64,000 nt of DNA from Candidatus Omnitrophota bacterium (GTDB lineage: Bacteria > Hinthialibacterota > Hinthialibacteria > Hinthialibacterales > Hinthialibacteraceae): the NCBI GenBank assembly GCA_040755155.1, contig JBFMBP010000091.1, positions 45,433 to 109,432 on the forward strand, written 5' to 3'. Made by a program: the position numbers and the translations under genes. Below are positions 45,335 to 53,876 of the stretch, in pieces (the stretch's first letter is position 1; each line of letters starts with the position of its first letter). Below the pieces are notes generated by a model. That model saw nothing but the letters and a program-made list of their open reading frames with translations. It made no database searches and was not told the origin of the DNA.

Positions 45335-46459
45335 TCAATTCGTTTTTAGAAAGCGGGAAAGGGGATAAACCCATAAATTCCCCGGTTCGTTGCAAAGAAC
45401 CAAATTCTCCTTATCGAAACAAAGCCCTTCGCATTGTTCATAGTCTATCTCGATGCGATGCGCCGGAGGATTCCATAAGTCTTTCTCCTCTTTCGCAGAA
45501 AAGAAGAAAATCTCCTCATAGGTCAAAACCGCCAACAGGTTATGCGGTTTGGAATAGGCCGCGTCCGTCACTTCTCCGCGAATTTCCATTCTCCCCACTT
45601 CCTGCGCTATATTCGTTTCTTTTTCCTTCAAGGATTCGAGGCGAAAGACGATCGGTTTTTCATCGTCTTTTTTCGTCTTCGTGATGAGATAAAATCGGCC
45701 CATCATGGAAAAAAAAGCTTCGCAGTTATGCGCTTTTTCGTCGGAATACGTGAAGGCAAAGGACGCGGCGCCGCTGATTTTCTTGGCGCCTGGAGCAGGT
45801 TCTTTTACTTTATATAAATGCCGGAGTTCTCGTTTTTTGTCATTATCGCCGAATCCTCCGATATAGAGAAATCCGTCGTCTCCGCGCAGCGCGGCCTCCC
45901 AATCGTCGTTCTCCCATTCCGTCAAAACCGTTTTTTGCTGGATCTCTCCCTTACGGTCGAATCGGAAAATCTCGGCGTCGTTCCCTCGGTCGTTATGCCC
46001 CCAATATTCACCCGGCTGAGCGGCGGGCGCGATTCCCGACAATTCTTCGAGCTTGTCTCCCTTAATTTTCGCCGCCGGTTCGTCGTCCAACTTTGGGATG
46101 GCGTTGAAAACGATGAGCGGCGAATCGCGATCCACAGTTGACCGAGAGTACCGATTGTCCGCCCCTTTGGCGGCGGGAAGGCTTGTAGGCTTCGTTTCTA
46201 CAACCGCCGCCAGCTTCGAATCGTTGCGAATCGCCGGTATTTCCTTCGGACTGATGGCGGTCGTCGCATCGAAAATAATGGCGGACTTTGCATCGTCGCT
46301 CGCAGCGGGTTTCGTTTCCTGGCTGATGGGGCGCTTTGAGCCGCCGTTCAAGGCGCGAGTTGGAACCTCCCCGGTTTTTATGGGGGTTGGATCCGACAAG
46401 CAGGAATATAACGACAGCCATAACGCCGTCGATGCCATAAAGGCGAGCGGCTTTTTCAT
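45335..46459 (-). CDS. Putative lipoprotein with esterase-like/phytase-like beta-propeller
   Basis: The 374-residue protein has an N-terminal signal with a likely lipobox at LYSC (residue 20). A 90-residue low-complexity linker with repeated short motifs (ETKP, DATTAI, NDSKL) follows. The rest resembles a family of uncharacterised propellers related to esterase-like phytases: LEELSGIAPA, WGHNDRGNDAEIFRFDRKG, NDDWEAALRGDDGFLYIGGFGDND and YEQCEGLCFDKENL. The function of the family is unknown. The start is one base after the LemA stop, so the two are co-translated. It may be an envelope partner of LemA. Confidence 0.65.
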   Translation of the reverse strand: MKKPLAFMASTALWLSLYSCLSDPTPIKTGEVPTRALNGGSKRPISQETKPAASDDAKSAIIFDATTAISPKEIPAIRNDSKLAAVVETKPTSLPAAKGADNRYSRSTVDRDSPLIVFNAIPKLDDEPAAKIKGDKLEELSGIAPAAQPGEYWGHNDRGNDAEIFRFDRKGEIQQKTVLTEWENDDWEAALRGDDGFLYIGGFGDNDKKRELRHLYKVKEPAPGAKKISGAASFAFTYSDEKAHNCEAFFSMMGRFYLITKTKKDDEKPIVFRLESLKEKETNIAQEVGRMEIRGEVTDAAYSKPHNLLAVLTYEEIFFFSAKEEKDLWNPPAHRIEIDYEQCEGLCFDKENLVLCNEPGNLWVYPLSRFLKTN

Positions 46460-46460
46460 T

Positions 46461-47027
46461 TTAAAATTTTACCTGGGGGGCTTCGCGCATGGCGGCGTCT
46501 TCGATCTCGAAGAACTCGCGCTTATCGAAGCTGAACATCCCGGCGATGATGTTGGAGGGAAACACCTCAATGCGGTTGTTCAGATCGCGAACATTGGCGT
46601 TATAAAAACGGCGCGAACGTTGAATGCGGTCTTCCGTATTGCCCAATTCGCCTTGCAATTGTAGAAAATTCTGATTGGCCTTCAAATCGGGATAGCTCTC
46701 CGCCAGCGCGAAAAGTTGACGCATGGCGCCCATAAGGACATTTTCGTCCTGCGCCTGCGATTCCGGCGAACCGGCGTTGGCGGCGGCATTGTTGCGCGCC
46801 TGGATGACGCGCTCGAAGACCTCTTTTTCATGAGCCGCGTAGCCCTTGACCGTCTCGATCATGTTGGGGATCAGATCGTAGCGGCGGCGCAATTCCGTAT
46901 CGATATCCGCCCATGATTCGTTGCAGGCGTTTTTCAGGCGCACAAGGCCATTGTACATCATCGCAATCCATAGGATGAAGATAAGGAAAAAGACGGCTAA
47001 ACCAATAATGATCGGCGAAATCATCAA
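46461..47027 (-). CDS. LemA family membrane protein
   Basis: The 188-residue protein has one N-terminal membrane helix (about residues 5-25) and the LemA helical domain: NGLVRLKNACNESWADIDTELRRRYDLIPN, MIETVKGYAAHEKEVFERVIQARNNA and RFYNANVRDLNNRIEVFPSNIIAG. LemA proteins are widespread with unknown molecular function. GGGAGAG precedes the ATG. It co-occurs with a membrane partner similar to the 48268 protein, but here a toxin-antitoxin pair and a four-helix gene lie between them. Confidence 0.93.
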   Translation of the reverse strand: MMISPIIIGLAVFFLIFILWIAMMYNGLVRLKNACNESWADIDTELRRRYDLIPNMIETVKGYAAHEKEVFERVIQARNNAAANAGSPESQAQDENVLMGAMRQLFALAESYPDLKANQNFLQLQGELGNTEDRIQRSRRFYNANVRDLNNRIEVFPSNIIAGMFSFDKREFFEIEDAAMREAPQVKF

Positions 47028-47054
47028 TTCTCTCCCTTCATTAAAAACAGGTTA

Positions 47055-47417
47055 TTAAATGTTTTCATCGTTGTGCGACGTATCATTTGCTAAAATGTTC
47101 GCTATTTCTTTCGATACAGGAGGTATATTTACGGTTGAGGTTTTCCAAATGATATTCAAATTGATGTCGAAATATCCATGAATCAGCCGGTTCCGTATTC
47201 GGATCATTTGTTGCCAGGGAACTTGCGGGTATTGATCTGTAATTTCATTGGAAATTTTCGAGGCGGTTTCTCCCATGATTTCAACTAATTTAATCACGGT
47301 AAACATAAAAAACCGGTCAGTGTTCAAATCTTCCCGGCTGCGATTTTTGGTTATATCCACCAATTCATCGGCGGCTTGTTGAATAGGCTGCAATCGAATC
47401 CAATCACTTTTCTTCAT
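47055..47417 (-). CDS. hepT: HepT-like HEPN toxin (DUF86)
   Basis: The 120-residue protein of the DUF86/HepT family has the RNase/AMPylation motif R-X4-H-X-Y as RNRLIHGY, following the conserved FFMFTVIKLVEIMGETA and VPWQQMIRI. HepT toxins are HEPN RNases that are silenced by AMP transfer to the Tyr in this motif by the MntA antitoxin, encoded just upstream and overlapping by 14 bases. All catalytic residues are present, so it should be active. Confidence 0.92.
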   Translation of the reverse strand: MKKSDWIRLQPIQQAADELVDITKNRSREDLNTDRFFMFTVIKLVEIMGETASKISNEITDQYPQVPWQQMIRIRNRLIHGYFDINLNIIWKTSTVNIPPVSKEIANILANDTSHNDENI

Positions 47418-47724
47418 AAAGAACCTCTGCGGACGCTATCACTTCATCACGAAAATACTGGCTTAAATCTTCCGCAGTGCGCATTTCAACCTCACGCCCG
47501 AAATGCTCCATCAATTCAAATTCCATTCCCGCCAGATCGATCAAACCCGGTTCCTGATCCGGCAAAAATTCCACTAAGATGTCAATATCGCTCTCTGCGT
47601 GCATTTCTCCCCGCAAAGCAGAGCCAAAGAGTGATAGTTTTCGAATACGATTCTTCCGGCAAAAAACCTCTAATTCTTTCGGTGATATGTTTAAAACAGG
47701 ATTAATATGGATCGTTTCGCTCAT
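47404..47724 (-). CDS. mntA: MntA-like nucleotidyltransferase antitoxin
   Basis: The 106-residue minimal nucleotidyltransferase has KLSLFGSALRGEMHAESDIDILVEF with the GS and SDID motifs, and a later Glu/Asp pattern REVEMRTAEDL. The ATG at 47724 is preferred because GGAG lies 8 bases upstream; the upstream in-frame ATG lacks one. It pairs with the HepT-like gene downstream as a toxin-antitoxin unit. It differs in family from the HEPN/MNT pair at 20658, so this is a separate system. Confidence 0.9.
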   Translation of the reverse strand: MSETIHINPVLNISPKELEVFCRKNRIRKLSLFGSALRGEMHAESDIDILVEFLPDQEPGLIDLAGMEFELMEHFGREVEMRTAEDLSQYFRDEVIASAEVLYEEK

Positions 47725-47794
47725 GAGAATTTCTCCATAACTTGCCGTATTCAATGGCCTTGATTATCCGAAATTATAACAGAAAACTCCAGCA

Positions 47795-47825
47795 AATTAG
47801 GTTCTCTTTCATTGTTAATCCCACA
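47795..47825. repeat. Direct repeat, left copy, flanking the four-helix gene
   Basis: 31 bases identical to 48211-48241, with similarity continuing for about 15-25 further bases. The two copies are 416 bases apart and bracket the four-helix-bundle gene. Confidence 0.95.
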
Positions 47826-47829
47826 GAAA

Positions 47830-48228
47830 TTAAAAATTCAAAATTTTTCTATTTTTGATTTTGAATTTTTGATTTTGAATTATGTTTTCATGCGTTGATT
47901 TTACAATGGATGTTAAAATTCGTAAAATCGCATCTGATTCTTCAAGGTAAGGCTCTATTTCATTTTCGATAACCAAATTTGAATCTCTTATTAATCTTAG
48001 CCAATAATTACACTCACTGGCTTCTTTTGAAGCAATCGACATCTTCGATAAGAAATCCGCTCGGCTTTGTCCTGCCAGCGCTTCTTCGACATTAGCGCCA
48101 TTGCTGGTTCCAGATCGCAACAATTGTTTGGATAAAACAAATTCTCTTTTTTCAACCATCGATTGATACAAAGAAATGATTTTCAAGGCGAATTGATAAC
48201 TTTTTTCTTTAATTAGGTTCTCTTTCAT
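47830..48228 (-). CDS. Four-helix bundle (S23-like) protein
   Basis: The 132-residue protein belongs to the four-helix bundle family related to the 23S rRNA intervening-sequence protein. It has KSYQFALKIISLYQSMV, the conserved RSGTSNGANVEEALAGQSRADFLSKMSIASKEASECNYWLRLI and a final helix. The ATG at 48228 is preceded by GGGATTAACA as a ribosome site; a GTG 4 codons upstream is less likely. It is the body of a 416-base unit bounded by 31-base direct repeats, and the start codon lies inside the right copy. Some relatives sit inside 23S rRNA genes; the role is unknown. Confidence 0.9.
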   Translation of the reverse strand: MKENLIKEKSYQFALKIISLYQSMVEKREFVLSKQLLRSGTSNGANVEEALAGQSRADFLSKMSIASKEASECNYWLRLIRDSNLVIENEIEPYLEESDAILRILTSIVKSTHENIIQNQKFKIKNRKILNF

Positions 48229-48241
48229 TGTTAATCCCACA
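48211..48241. repeat. Direct repeat, right copy, flanking the four-helix gene
   Basis: Identical over 31 bases to 47795-47825. The copy overlaps the start of the four-helix gene and its ribosome site. Downstream bases are A/T-rich and more variable. Confidence 0.95.
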
Positions 48242-48267
48242 AAAATTAAGAATTAAGAATTCAAAAT

Positions 48268-48996
48268 TCAGAATTTTTTCAATTCGCGAATTAAATAATC
48301 CGGTAAAAGATCGAGCAAGCCATGAATGACGTCGATGGCGGCTTCGAAATCCGCCGGACAAAACGTTTTGTCCCGGTAAGCGATAATATCATATCCCTGA
48401 AAATCAAGTTGGAAACGGGGCGCGTTCATAAGAAATTCCATGGCGCGTTGGTGGATCACATCAAAGGCCCAACGCTTGTCGGGCGATTTGACGTAGAACT
48501 GGCGGCTGAATTCCGCCGATTCGAAATCGATATCGTCGAATCCCAGAAATTCGGTAATCTTGTCGAAGAATCCTTCTGGACGGATGAAGAGCGGTTTCAT
48601 AGGCCATTCTGTTTTCACGGCGGCGGCGGAAAAATAATGATGATGCGTTTCCCGGTTTCCCTTGGAGTCGGTGGAATAGGTCTCGTAATGATAATCGAAG
48701 GCGCATAGGCCTCGCTGCTTCCATTCGCCCTCCATAATGTTGTAAGCGTAACGATGGGAACCTTCTTGGAGGCAGGAAAACGAGTTATAGCGATTATCCA
48801 TCGCATGATCGTTATCGGGATGGAAACGCAGACCATTCGATTGCGCCCACTCCATCAACTCTTTCTTCCGTTTTTGCGCCTGGATGAATCCCATAATGGC
48901 GAGAAAGACGATGGCGAACAAAACCAAGAGTACGATAAAATATTCAGGCATAAGTTTATAACCGCCGATAAAGGGAATGATGGAAAAAAAAGTCAT
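48268..48996 (-). CDS. Membrane protein of unknown function, LemA-associated type
   Basis: The 242-residue protein has one membrane helix (about residues 18-40) followed by a soluble domain with GLRFHPDNDHAMD, CLQEGSHRYAYNIMEGEW, FDYHYETYSTDSKGNRETHHHYFSA and FDDIDFESAEFSRQFYVKSPDKRW. The layout resembles DUF3137-like or similar proteins that often sit near LemA in Planctomycetes-like genomes; no function is known. A shorter start 15 codons in (MPEYF) is also possible. No strong ribosome site was seen. It lies on the same strand as LemA with the MntA/HepT pair and the four-helix gene between. Confidence 0.65.
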   Translation of the reverse strand: MTFFSIIPFIGGYKLMPEYFIVLLVLFAIVFLAIMGFIQAQKRKKELMEWAQSNGLRFHPDNDHAMDNRYNSFSCLQEGSHRYAYNIMEGEWKQRGLCAFDYHYETYSTDSKGNRETHHHYFSAAAVKTEWPMKPLFIRPEGFFDKITEFLGFDDIDFESAEFSRQFYVKSPDKRWAFDVIHQRAMEFLMNAPRFQLDFQGYDIIAYRDKTFCPADFEAAIDVIHGLLDLLPDYLIRELKKF

Positions 48997-49455
48997 TATT
49001 CCAAACGCATCAAGAGAAAAATTATTGCATAGAACTCAATGGGATGGGAAGTTGGCTGCGAAAATGGATGAGTAGAACGCAGCCGGAAGGGGATGTATCC
49101 GAATAGAACCATACGATCGTAAAGCGATTGCGAAATTTCTTCGCCGGAGATTCGGAAGGATTGGCGAATCTTCTTTGTTCTTCTTTTTTACGGGCTATAA
49201 TTAGGATGGATATCGAAAGAGATTCGTATTAATATTACGATTAAATATTTCTGGAATTCGATGGATTTGAATTGATTATACGTATATAATGATGGGAATT
49301 ATATATTGATTTTATATTCGAAAAACTGAACTTTTATGGGGAATTTATTTAAATTGCGTTTGATAAAATATCTTGAATAAAGATTTTTACATGCTAAAAT
49401 GATGGCAAATATTTCGAATAAAGGTGAATTTCCGCATCGATTGAGGTAATCATCT
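48997..49455. other. Long AT-rich divergent intergenic region
   Basis: This region holds no gene with coding character. It separates divergent genes and should contain both promoters. The plus-strand promoter candidate is listed separately. The stretch 49220-49440 is very AT-rich. Confidence 0.6.
49373..49400 (+). promoter_or_regulatory. Sigma-70-type promoter candidate for the unknown protein at 49456
   Basis: TTGAAT (49373-49378) and TAAAAT (49395-49400) are separated by 16 bases in AT-rich sequence, about 55 bases upstream of the ATG. Confidence 0.45.
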
Positions 49456-50934
49456 ATGATTGACGAACATAATGATAATCGAAATTCCGGCAATGGCGAT
49501 GAACTGTTCGATGAAGAAGCCTTGCGCGAAGCGGAGAAGTATTTTAAGGAAGCGGCGGAGGAGTTGGAAAAAGAGTTAGGCGACGATTATTCCTCTCCGG
49601 CGGATCTGATCGCGGAAAAAATCGAATCAGGCTCGTCGGCTCAAGAAGCGGTAAGAGACGTTGTCTTCGATACATTAGGAGATGTATTTCTTGACGAAGA
49701 TTTAGACCGCGACGAAATTGACGCTCTGGTGGAAGACGGTTGCGAAACCGTTAAAGAGAAAAAAAAGGAATTGTATCGCATACTGGAAGAGTTGGATTCC
49801 GAATCGCCGACCAAGAGCATAAAGGACGTCGCGGCGGTTTTTTCCAGCCTTTTGGAAATTCAAAGTCAATTATGCCTGCAGAAAACGGAAGGCGTAATAA
49901 CGGTTCGGTCTCGCCTTTTCAATTTTTTTAATCCCAAAACCTGTTCCACCGGCACGCAGCAACTGTTGCGCCAGGAGATCGCGCTGATCTTCACGCCGGA
50001 AGAAGTACGCGCCATCCGAGTTAAATTGTCCAAGTTGGAAGAGAACGATCCTATGCAGGCTTTTTTCACGATGATCGTGGATCAAGCCTACGATATCGTG
50101 CAGCATAACGAAATGACTGGTCATTTGCTTCTGGAAATGGCCAATTATTTCATAAGGAAATTGGAAATCGGCGGATATAACCGCACTCCTAAGGTTTTGG
50201 AATTTCGGGAAAGGCAGGATCGATCGAAAATCTCGCTGGAGAAGGCGATCGACGAATTGAGGGATTTGGAAGTCGTAATTAATCGGCATCTGCGCGATAG
50301 GCCGATTTTGTTGGAATTGCCCAAATTGATCCGAGCCTTAATCCAGATCAAGTTGGGTTTGCTCAATCCGAAACTTGCGCCGAAAATCGTGGATCAGATC
50401 CGAGGCAAGATTGGCGATTACTCGCGGGCGCGCAGCATCGTCGCTTTCGATTTTAATCGCCTTCCTTCTTTTCAGCACGGCCTGCATCTTCGCCAGAGCA
50501 TCGTCTTGAATCTGCAAAAAGACGTCGTGAAATACAGTAAAGAGGTTTTCAATCAGGAATTCGCCGCCATTCGGGACGATTTCGAGCGATTCCTGCAACA
50601 GATCGAAGACGTGGCGCAAACCCTCGATCCCCAATCCCCGCAATTCATCGAGTTGATGAAGCGCAAAGCGCAAATTCAGAAGAAGCTGGAAAATCACCGC
50701 AGAAAATTGCGCGTTCTCGATAACCAACAATCGCTCATCGATATCCAGCATTCGTTAGTGTCGGAAGCGATCCAGCGCTACAACAAGAACGAAGCGCTGC
50801 AAAAAAAGGTGGAGGAGCAATTGCAATCGCAAATCTTCATCGATCCGGAAAAAGTCCGCCAAGTAGATATGTCGGAGAAAAAGAGATCCAGCCGCATGGT
50901 CATGGCTCCCCGAAGAAACCGCGACGAGTCCTAA
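49456..50934 (+). CDS. Charged, largely helical protein of unknown function
   Basis: The 492-residue soluble protein has no signal peptide. The first ~140 residues are strongly acidic (EEALREAEKYFKEAAEELEKEL), and the rest is helical with a Lys/Arg-rich, coiled-coil-like C terminus (DFERFLQQIEDVAQ, KRKAQIQKKLENHRRKLRVL). No known catalytic motif is seen. The ATG at 49456 has GAGG 10 bases upstream. It lies near the Ser/Thr kinase gene and could be a substrate or adaptor, but this is a guess. It is convergent to the metallophosphoesterase gene. Confidence 0.7.
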   Translation: MIDEHNDNRNSGNGDELFDEEALREAEKYFKEAAEELEKELGDDYSSPADLIAEKIESGSSAQEAVRDVVFDTLGDVFLDEDLDRDEIDALVEDGCETVKEKKKELYRILEELDSESPTKSIKDVAAVFSSLLEIQSQLCLQKTEGVITVRSRLFNFFNPKTCSTGTQQLLRQEIALIFTPEEVRAIRVKLSKLEENDPMQAFFTMIVDQAYDIVQHNEMTGHLLLEMANYFIRKLEIGGYNRTPKVLEFRERQDRSKISLEKAIDELRDLEVVINRHLRDRPILLELPKLIRALIQIKLGLLNPKLAPKIVDQIRGKIGDYSRARSIVAFDFNRLPSFQHGLHLRQSIVLNLQKDVVKYSKEVFNQEFAAIRDDFERFLQQIEDVAQTLDPQSPQFIELMKRKAQIQKKLENHRRKLRVLDNQQSLIDIQHSLVSEAIQRYNKNEALQKKVEEQLQSQIFIDPEKVRQVDMSEKKRSSRMVMAPRRNRDES

Positions 50935-50997
50935 CGCTTTCCACCCTTCCGGAAAGGGCGGTGAATGGCCTTTCCGAATTCGTATTCCCAACCGGCG

Positions 50998-51753
50998 TCA
51001 AGCGCCTACGAGAAGACGTTCGGCCAACTGAGGGGGAAGTTTGGCTTCCAGGATGCTTTTCGATTCCAAGTGATAGTCGTATTCCAACCGTTGATAGGAG
51101 ACGGTCATTTCATCCGTATCGAAAATGACGTAGCTCATGCGGGGATCGCCGTCTCGCGGTTGTCCGAGACTGCCGGGATTGATGAGGTATCGCTTTCCGG
51201 TTTGCAGCGCGAATTTCTTTATCCCCCGAATCTGGCGGATGACGATTCGTCCCTCCTCGCCGGGAGCCTTCTTGGGATCTTCGGCGAAAACCATAGGAAT
51301 ATGAGTATGGCCATAGAAGCCGATGATGGTTTTCATGGCGGCGAGGGATCTTTGGGCGTCTTGGGCGGTGATGATGTAAGGGAAATCGCCGGGGGACGAA
51401 AAATCGGCGTGAGTGACGGAGAACAATTTTTGATAAATGGCCCCCAGCGGCAATTCGCCAAGCCATTGGCGGTTGGCGGGCGTCACTTCTTTCGCGTGCC
51501 ATTCGATCGCCGAACGCGCCAAGAGGTTGAACTTTCTACGTTCGAACGCTTTCAACAGCGCGGAATCGTGATTCCCCATAAGGACGGGGATGTTATGCTC
51601 GCGCAGCAGTTGGATGCACTCGTTGGGATGGGAAGCATAGCCTACGACGTCGCCCAGGCATATCCACTTTAAGCCCAGACCGCTGGTATGAGCTATATAC
51701 TTCTTTAAGGCTTCCCAATTGCTGTGAATGTCGCTGAAGATAGCGTATTTCAT
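50998..51753 (-). CDS. Calcineurin-like metallophosphoesterase (YfcE/MJ0936 type)
   Basis: The 251-residue phosphoesterase has the metal-ligand motifs MKYAIFSDIHSN, LGDVVGYASHP, MGNHDSA and FYGHTHIPM, and the family's ending segment YLINPGSLGQPRDGDPRMSY. It hydrolyses phosphodiesters or small phosphomonoesters in the cytoplasm. Its ATG overlaps the stop of the Ser/Thr kinase gene in a 4-base ATGA, so the kinase and phosphoesterase are coupled. It is not a PP2C-like protein phosphatase, so a direct role in dephosphorylating kinase targets is unproven. Confidence 0.93.
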   Translation of the reverse strand: MKYAIFSDIHSNWEALKKYIAHTSGLGLKWICLGDVVGYASHPNECIQLLREHNIPVLMGNHDSALLKAFERRKFNLLARSAIEWHAKEVTPANRQWLGELPLGAIYQKLFSVTHADFSSPGDFPYIITAQDAQRSLAAMKTIIGFYGHTHIPMVFAEDPKKAPGEEGRIVIRQIRGIKKFALQTGKRYLINPGSLGQPRDGDPRMSYVIFDTDEMTVSYQRLEYDYHLESKSILEAKLPPQLAERLLVGA

Positions 51754-53591
51754 GGTCGTAATTTCGGATCGCTCAACTTGAGTCTAGCCGCCTGGATTTT
51801 TCTTTTCAACGCTTCCGCATCAAGACCCGCCTCTTCCGCTTTCAGCAGATGATCCCAGGCCTCGTCGAACATCCGCTGGCGAAAGTAGAGTTCGGACATA
51901 TCGCGTTCGAACGCGCCGTCGCCTTTTCTCATTCTGGCGGCGCGCGACCACGCTTCCAAGTTTTTCGAAGGATTATCGAGAGTTTTATAAACGAGTCCGA
52001 TTCGATACAACAAATCGAAGGAGTGGAATTCGGATTCCAACGCTTTATCGGCGAAAAGCTGCGCTTGCCGCCGATCGCGGACGGCCAAATAGGATTCGGC
52101 TAAAAGCAGGAGCGTTTCCGAATCGTTAGGAGTCTCTTTCAGGGCGGCTTTCAAATATTCCCTTTCTTTCAAGGGATTGCGCATCATGCGATAGTAAGTC
52201 GCCAATTTTTTATGGAGTTCCAAACAGTCGCCGCATCGGCCGGCGCCTTGGAGGAGCACTTTCTCCGCTTCCCAGAAAGCGTCTTTTTCGATTAACCATT
52301 CGGCGAATTTCAAATAAAGCGAAGGATGGTCTGGAGCCAAGCGGATGGCGGAACGAAAACAGGTTTCCGCCTCTTTCCTTAGCTTGACCGTCGTATAAGC
52401 CGTACCCATGATTTCAAGAAGTTCGGCGTTCTCCGGCAGCAGGGAGCGAGCCATCTCGAAATAGCCAATGGCTTTTCTTAATTCGTTCATCTGCAAATGG
52501 ATATTTCCTAATTCGAATAACACGTCTCCCCGGTTGGGACTCAATTCTCGCGCATGAGTCAGTTCCTCCAGGGAATGGTCCAATTCGCCGATGAGATAGA
52601 AGGACCTGGCTCTTTCCAAATATTCGTCGGGGGAAAGAGGGGCTCCGACGGGATAACTGATCGGTTCCACGCCGAATTCGTTGATGTAAATTCGCATAAG
52701 ATCCCGGCGAAGATCGGCGAAACTGAAATAGCGGTTATTCGCCGGTTTCTCCAGGCAAGTCATAATCGCCTTGGAGAAAGACGGAGAGACGCGGGAATTG
52801 ATCTGGCTAGGAGGCGTTGGAGTTTCGAAGATATGGGCGCGGATGCACTCTTCCACGGTGGCTTTGGGCAAGGGAAGGCGCGCCGTGGCGAGATGATAGA
52901 GAACGCAGCCGACGGAGTAGATGTCGGAACGCGTATCCAGAGCTTTGCATAGGCATTGCTCCGGCGAGGCGAAGGCGGGAGTTCCCTGCATTTTCGAAAG
53001 CAGGGCGGCGGGATCGATTTTTTCTTTGCCGGCGAAGAAGGAGCGCGGGGATTCTTCTTCGATTTGTTCAAGACGTTGAGTCATGCCGAAATCGGTGATT
53101 TTGGGGAGGAGGTTTTCGCCGATCAAAATATTCTCCGATTTCAGATCGCGATGGACGAGGTAGGGAAATTTGCTGATGGCGTGAATCATGCCGTCGCAGA
53201 TATGAACGCCGATTTGAATCATGGATTGAAGAGTGAGCGGGCGGGAAAAGATCAAGTCTTTCAGCGTCGCGCCCCGGAAATGGCCGGGAAGAATCCGTTC
53301 GATGGCGAGGTGAAGTTTGCCTTCGATCGATTTTAAATAATAAGCCCGCACGATATTCGGATGGCTGTCCAATCGTATCCACATCGACGATTCGTCAATG
53401 AACTTCTTGCGGTTTTTCTCCGAATTCAGATATTTGTCTTTGAATGTTTTAAAGGCGATGGGGCATCCGGTCTCGATATCCGTGCAGAGGTAGACGATTC
53501 CCATCATGCCGCTTTTTCGATCGTCGATGCGATAGCGGTTTTCGATAAGATCGCCTGTTATGAAGGGATCGGAGCTGCGTTGGTCTTCCAC
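51750..53591 (-). CDS. Hanks-type Ser/Thr protein kinase with TPR repeats
   Basis: This 613-residue protein starts at a GTG. The kinase domain (about residues 15-290) has a degenerate Gly loop, RKSGMMGIVYL, the ATP Lys in IAFKTFKD, catalytic loop HRDLKSEN, TDFG metal site and TPAFASPEQ activation segment. About 270 residues of TPR repeats follow, with ELSPNRGDVLFELGNIHLQMNELRKAI among others. The catalytic residues are intact, but the Gly loop lacks the usual first glycine. TPRs suggest a scaffold or substrate docking. It overlaps the metallophosphoesterase by 4 bases. No membrane helix is seen, so it is cytoplasmic. Confidence 0.9.
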   Translation of the reverse strand: MEDQRSSDPFITGDLIENRYRIDDRKSGMMGIVYLCTDIETGCPIAFKTFKDKYLNSEKNRKKFIDESSMWIRLDSHPNIVRAYYLKSIEGKLHLAIERILPGHFRGATLKDLIFSRPLTLQSMIQIGVHICDGMIHAISKFPYLVHRDLKSENILIGENLLPKITDFGMTQRLEQIEEESPRSFFAGKEKIDPAALLSKMQGTPAFASPEQCLCKALDTRSDIYSVGCVLYHLATARLPLPKATVEECIRAHIFETPTPPSQINSRVSPSFSKAIMTCLEKPANNRYFSFADLRRDLMRIYINEFGVEPISYPVGAPLSPDEYLERARSFYLIGELDHSLEELTHARELSPNRGDVLFELGNIHLQMNELRKAIGYFEMARSLLPENAELLEIMGTAYTTVKLRKEAETCFRSAIRLAPDHPSLYLKFAEWLIEKDAFWEAEKVLLQGAGRCGDCLELHKKLATYYRMMRNPLKEREYLKAALKETPNDSETLLLLAESYLAVRDRRQAQLFADKALESEFHSFDLLYRIGLVYKTLDNPSKNLEAWSRAARMRKGDGAFERDMSELYFRQRMFDEAWDHLLKAEEAGLDAEALKRKIQAARLKLSDPKLRP

Positions 53592-53876
53592 TGGAATTCT
53601 CTAATTTTCTCTTTTTCCGCCGCTTTTATCCCGGCATTACGATCATACTCTACATCGGATTTTTTTGTTATAGCATAACGCGTTTTAATTCATTTCTTCG
53701 AAACGGACTGGAACGCTTGACGAGTGCTCAGGTTTTCTCTTAGTCTTATAAACCGGAGCGCGCCGAATCCTGACGAACGGCTGGCGCGCCGGAGAAGGAT
53801 ATGCCTCGCTGGAGCATCCGTGGAAGCAAACGATAACCGATAACCCAAAAAAAACGAATAACCGGAGGAGCCGATT

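Noticed and set aside
50935-50997. Terminator between convergent genes at 50.9 kb
   Set aside because: CACCCTTCC and GGAAAGGGCGGTG give only an imperfect stem; not strong enough to call.
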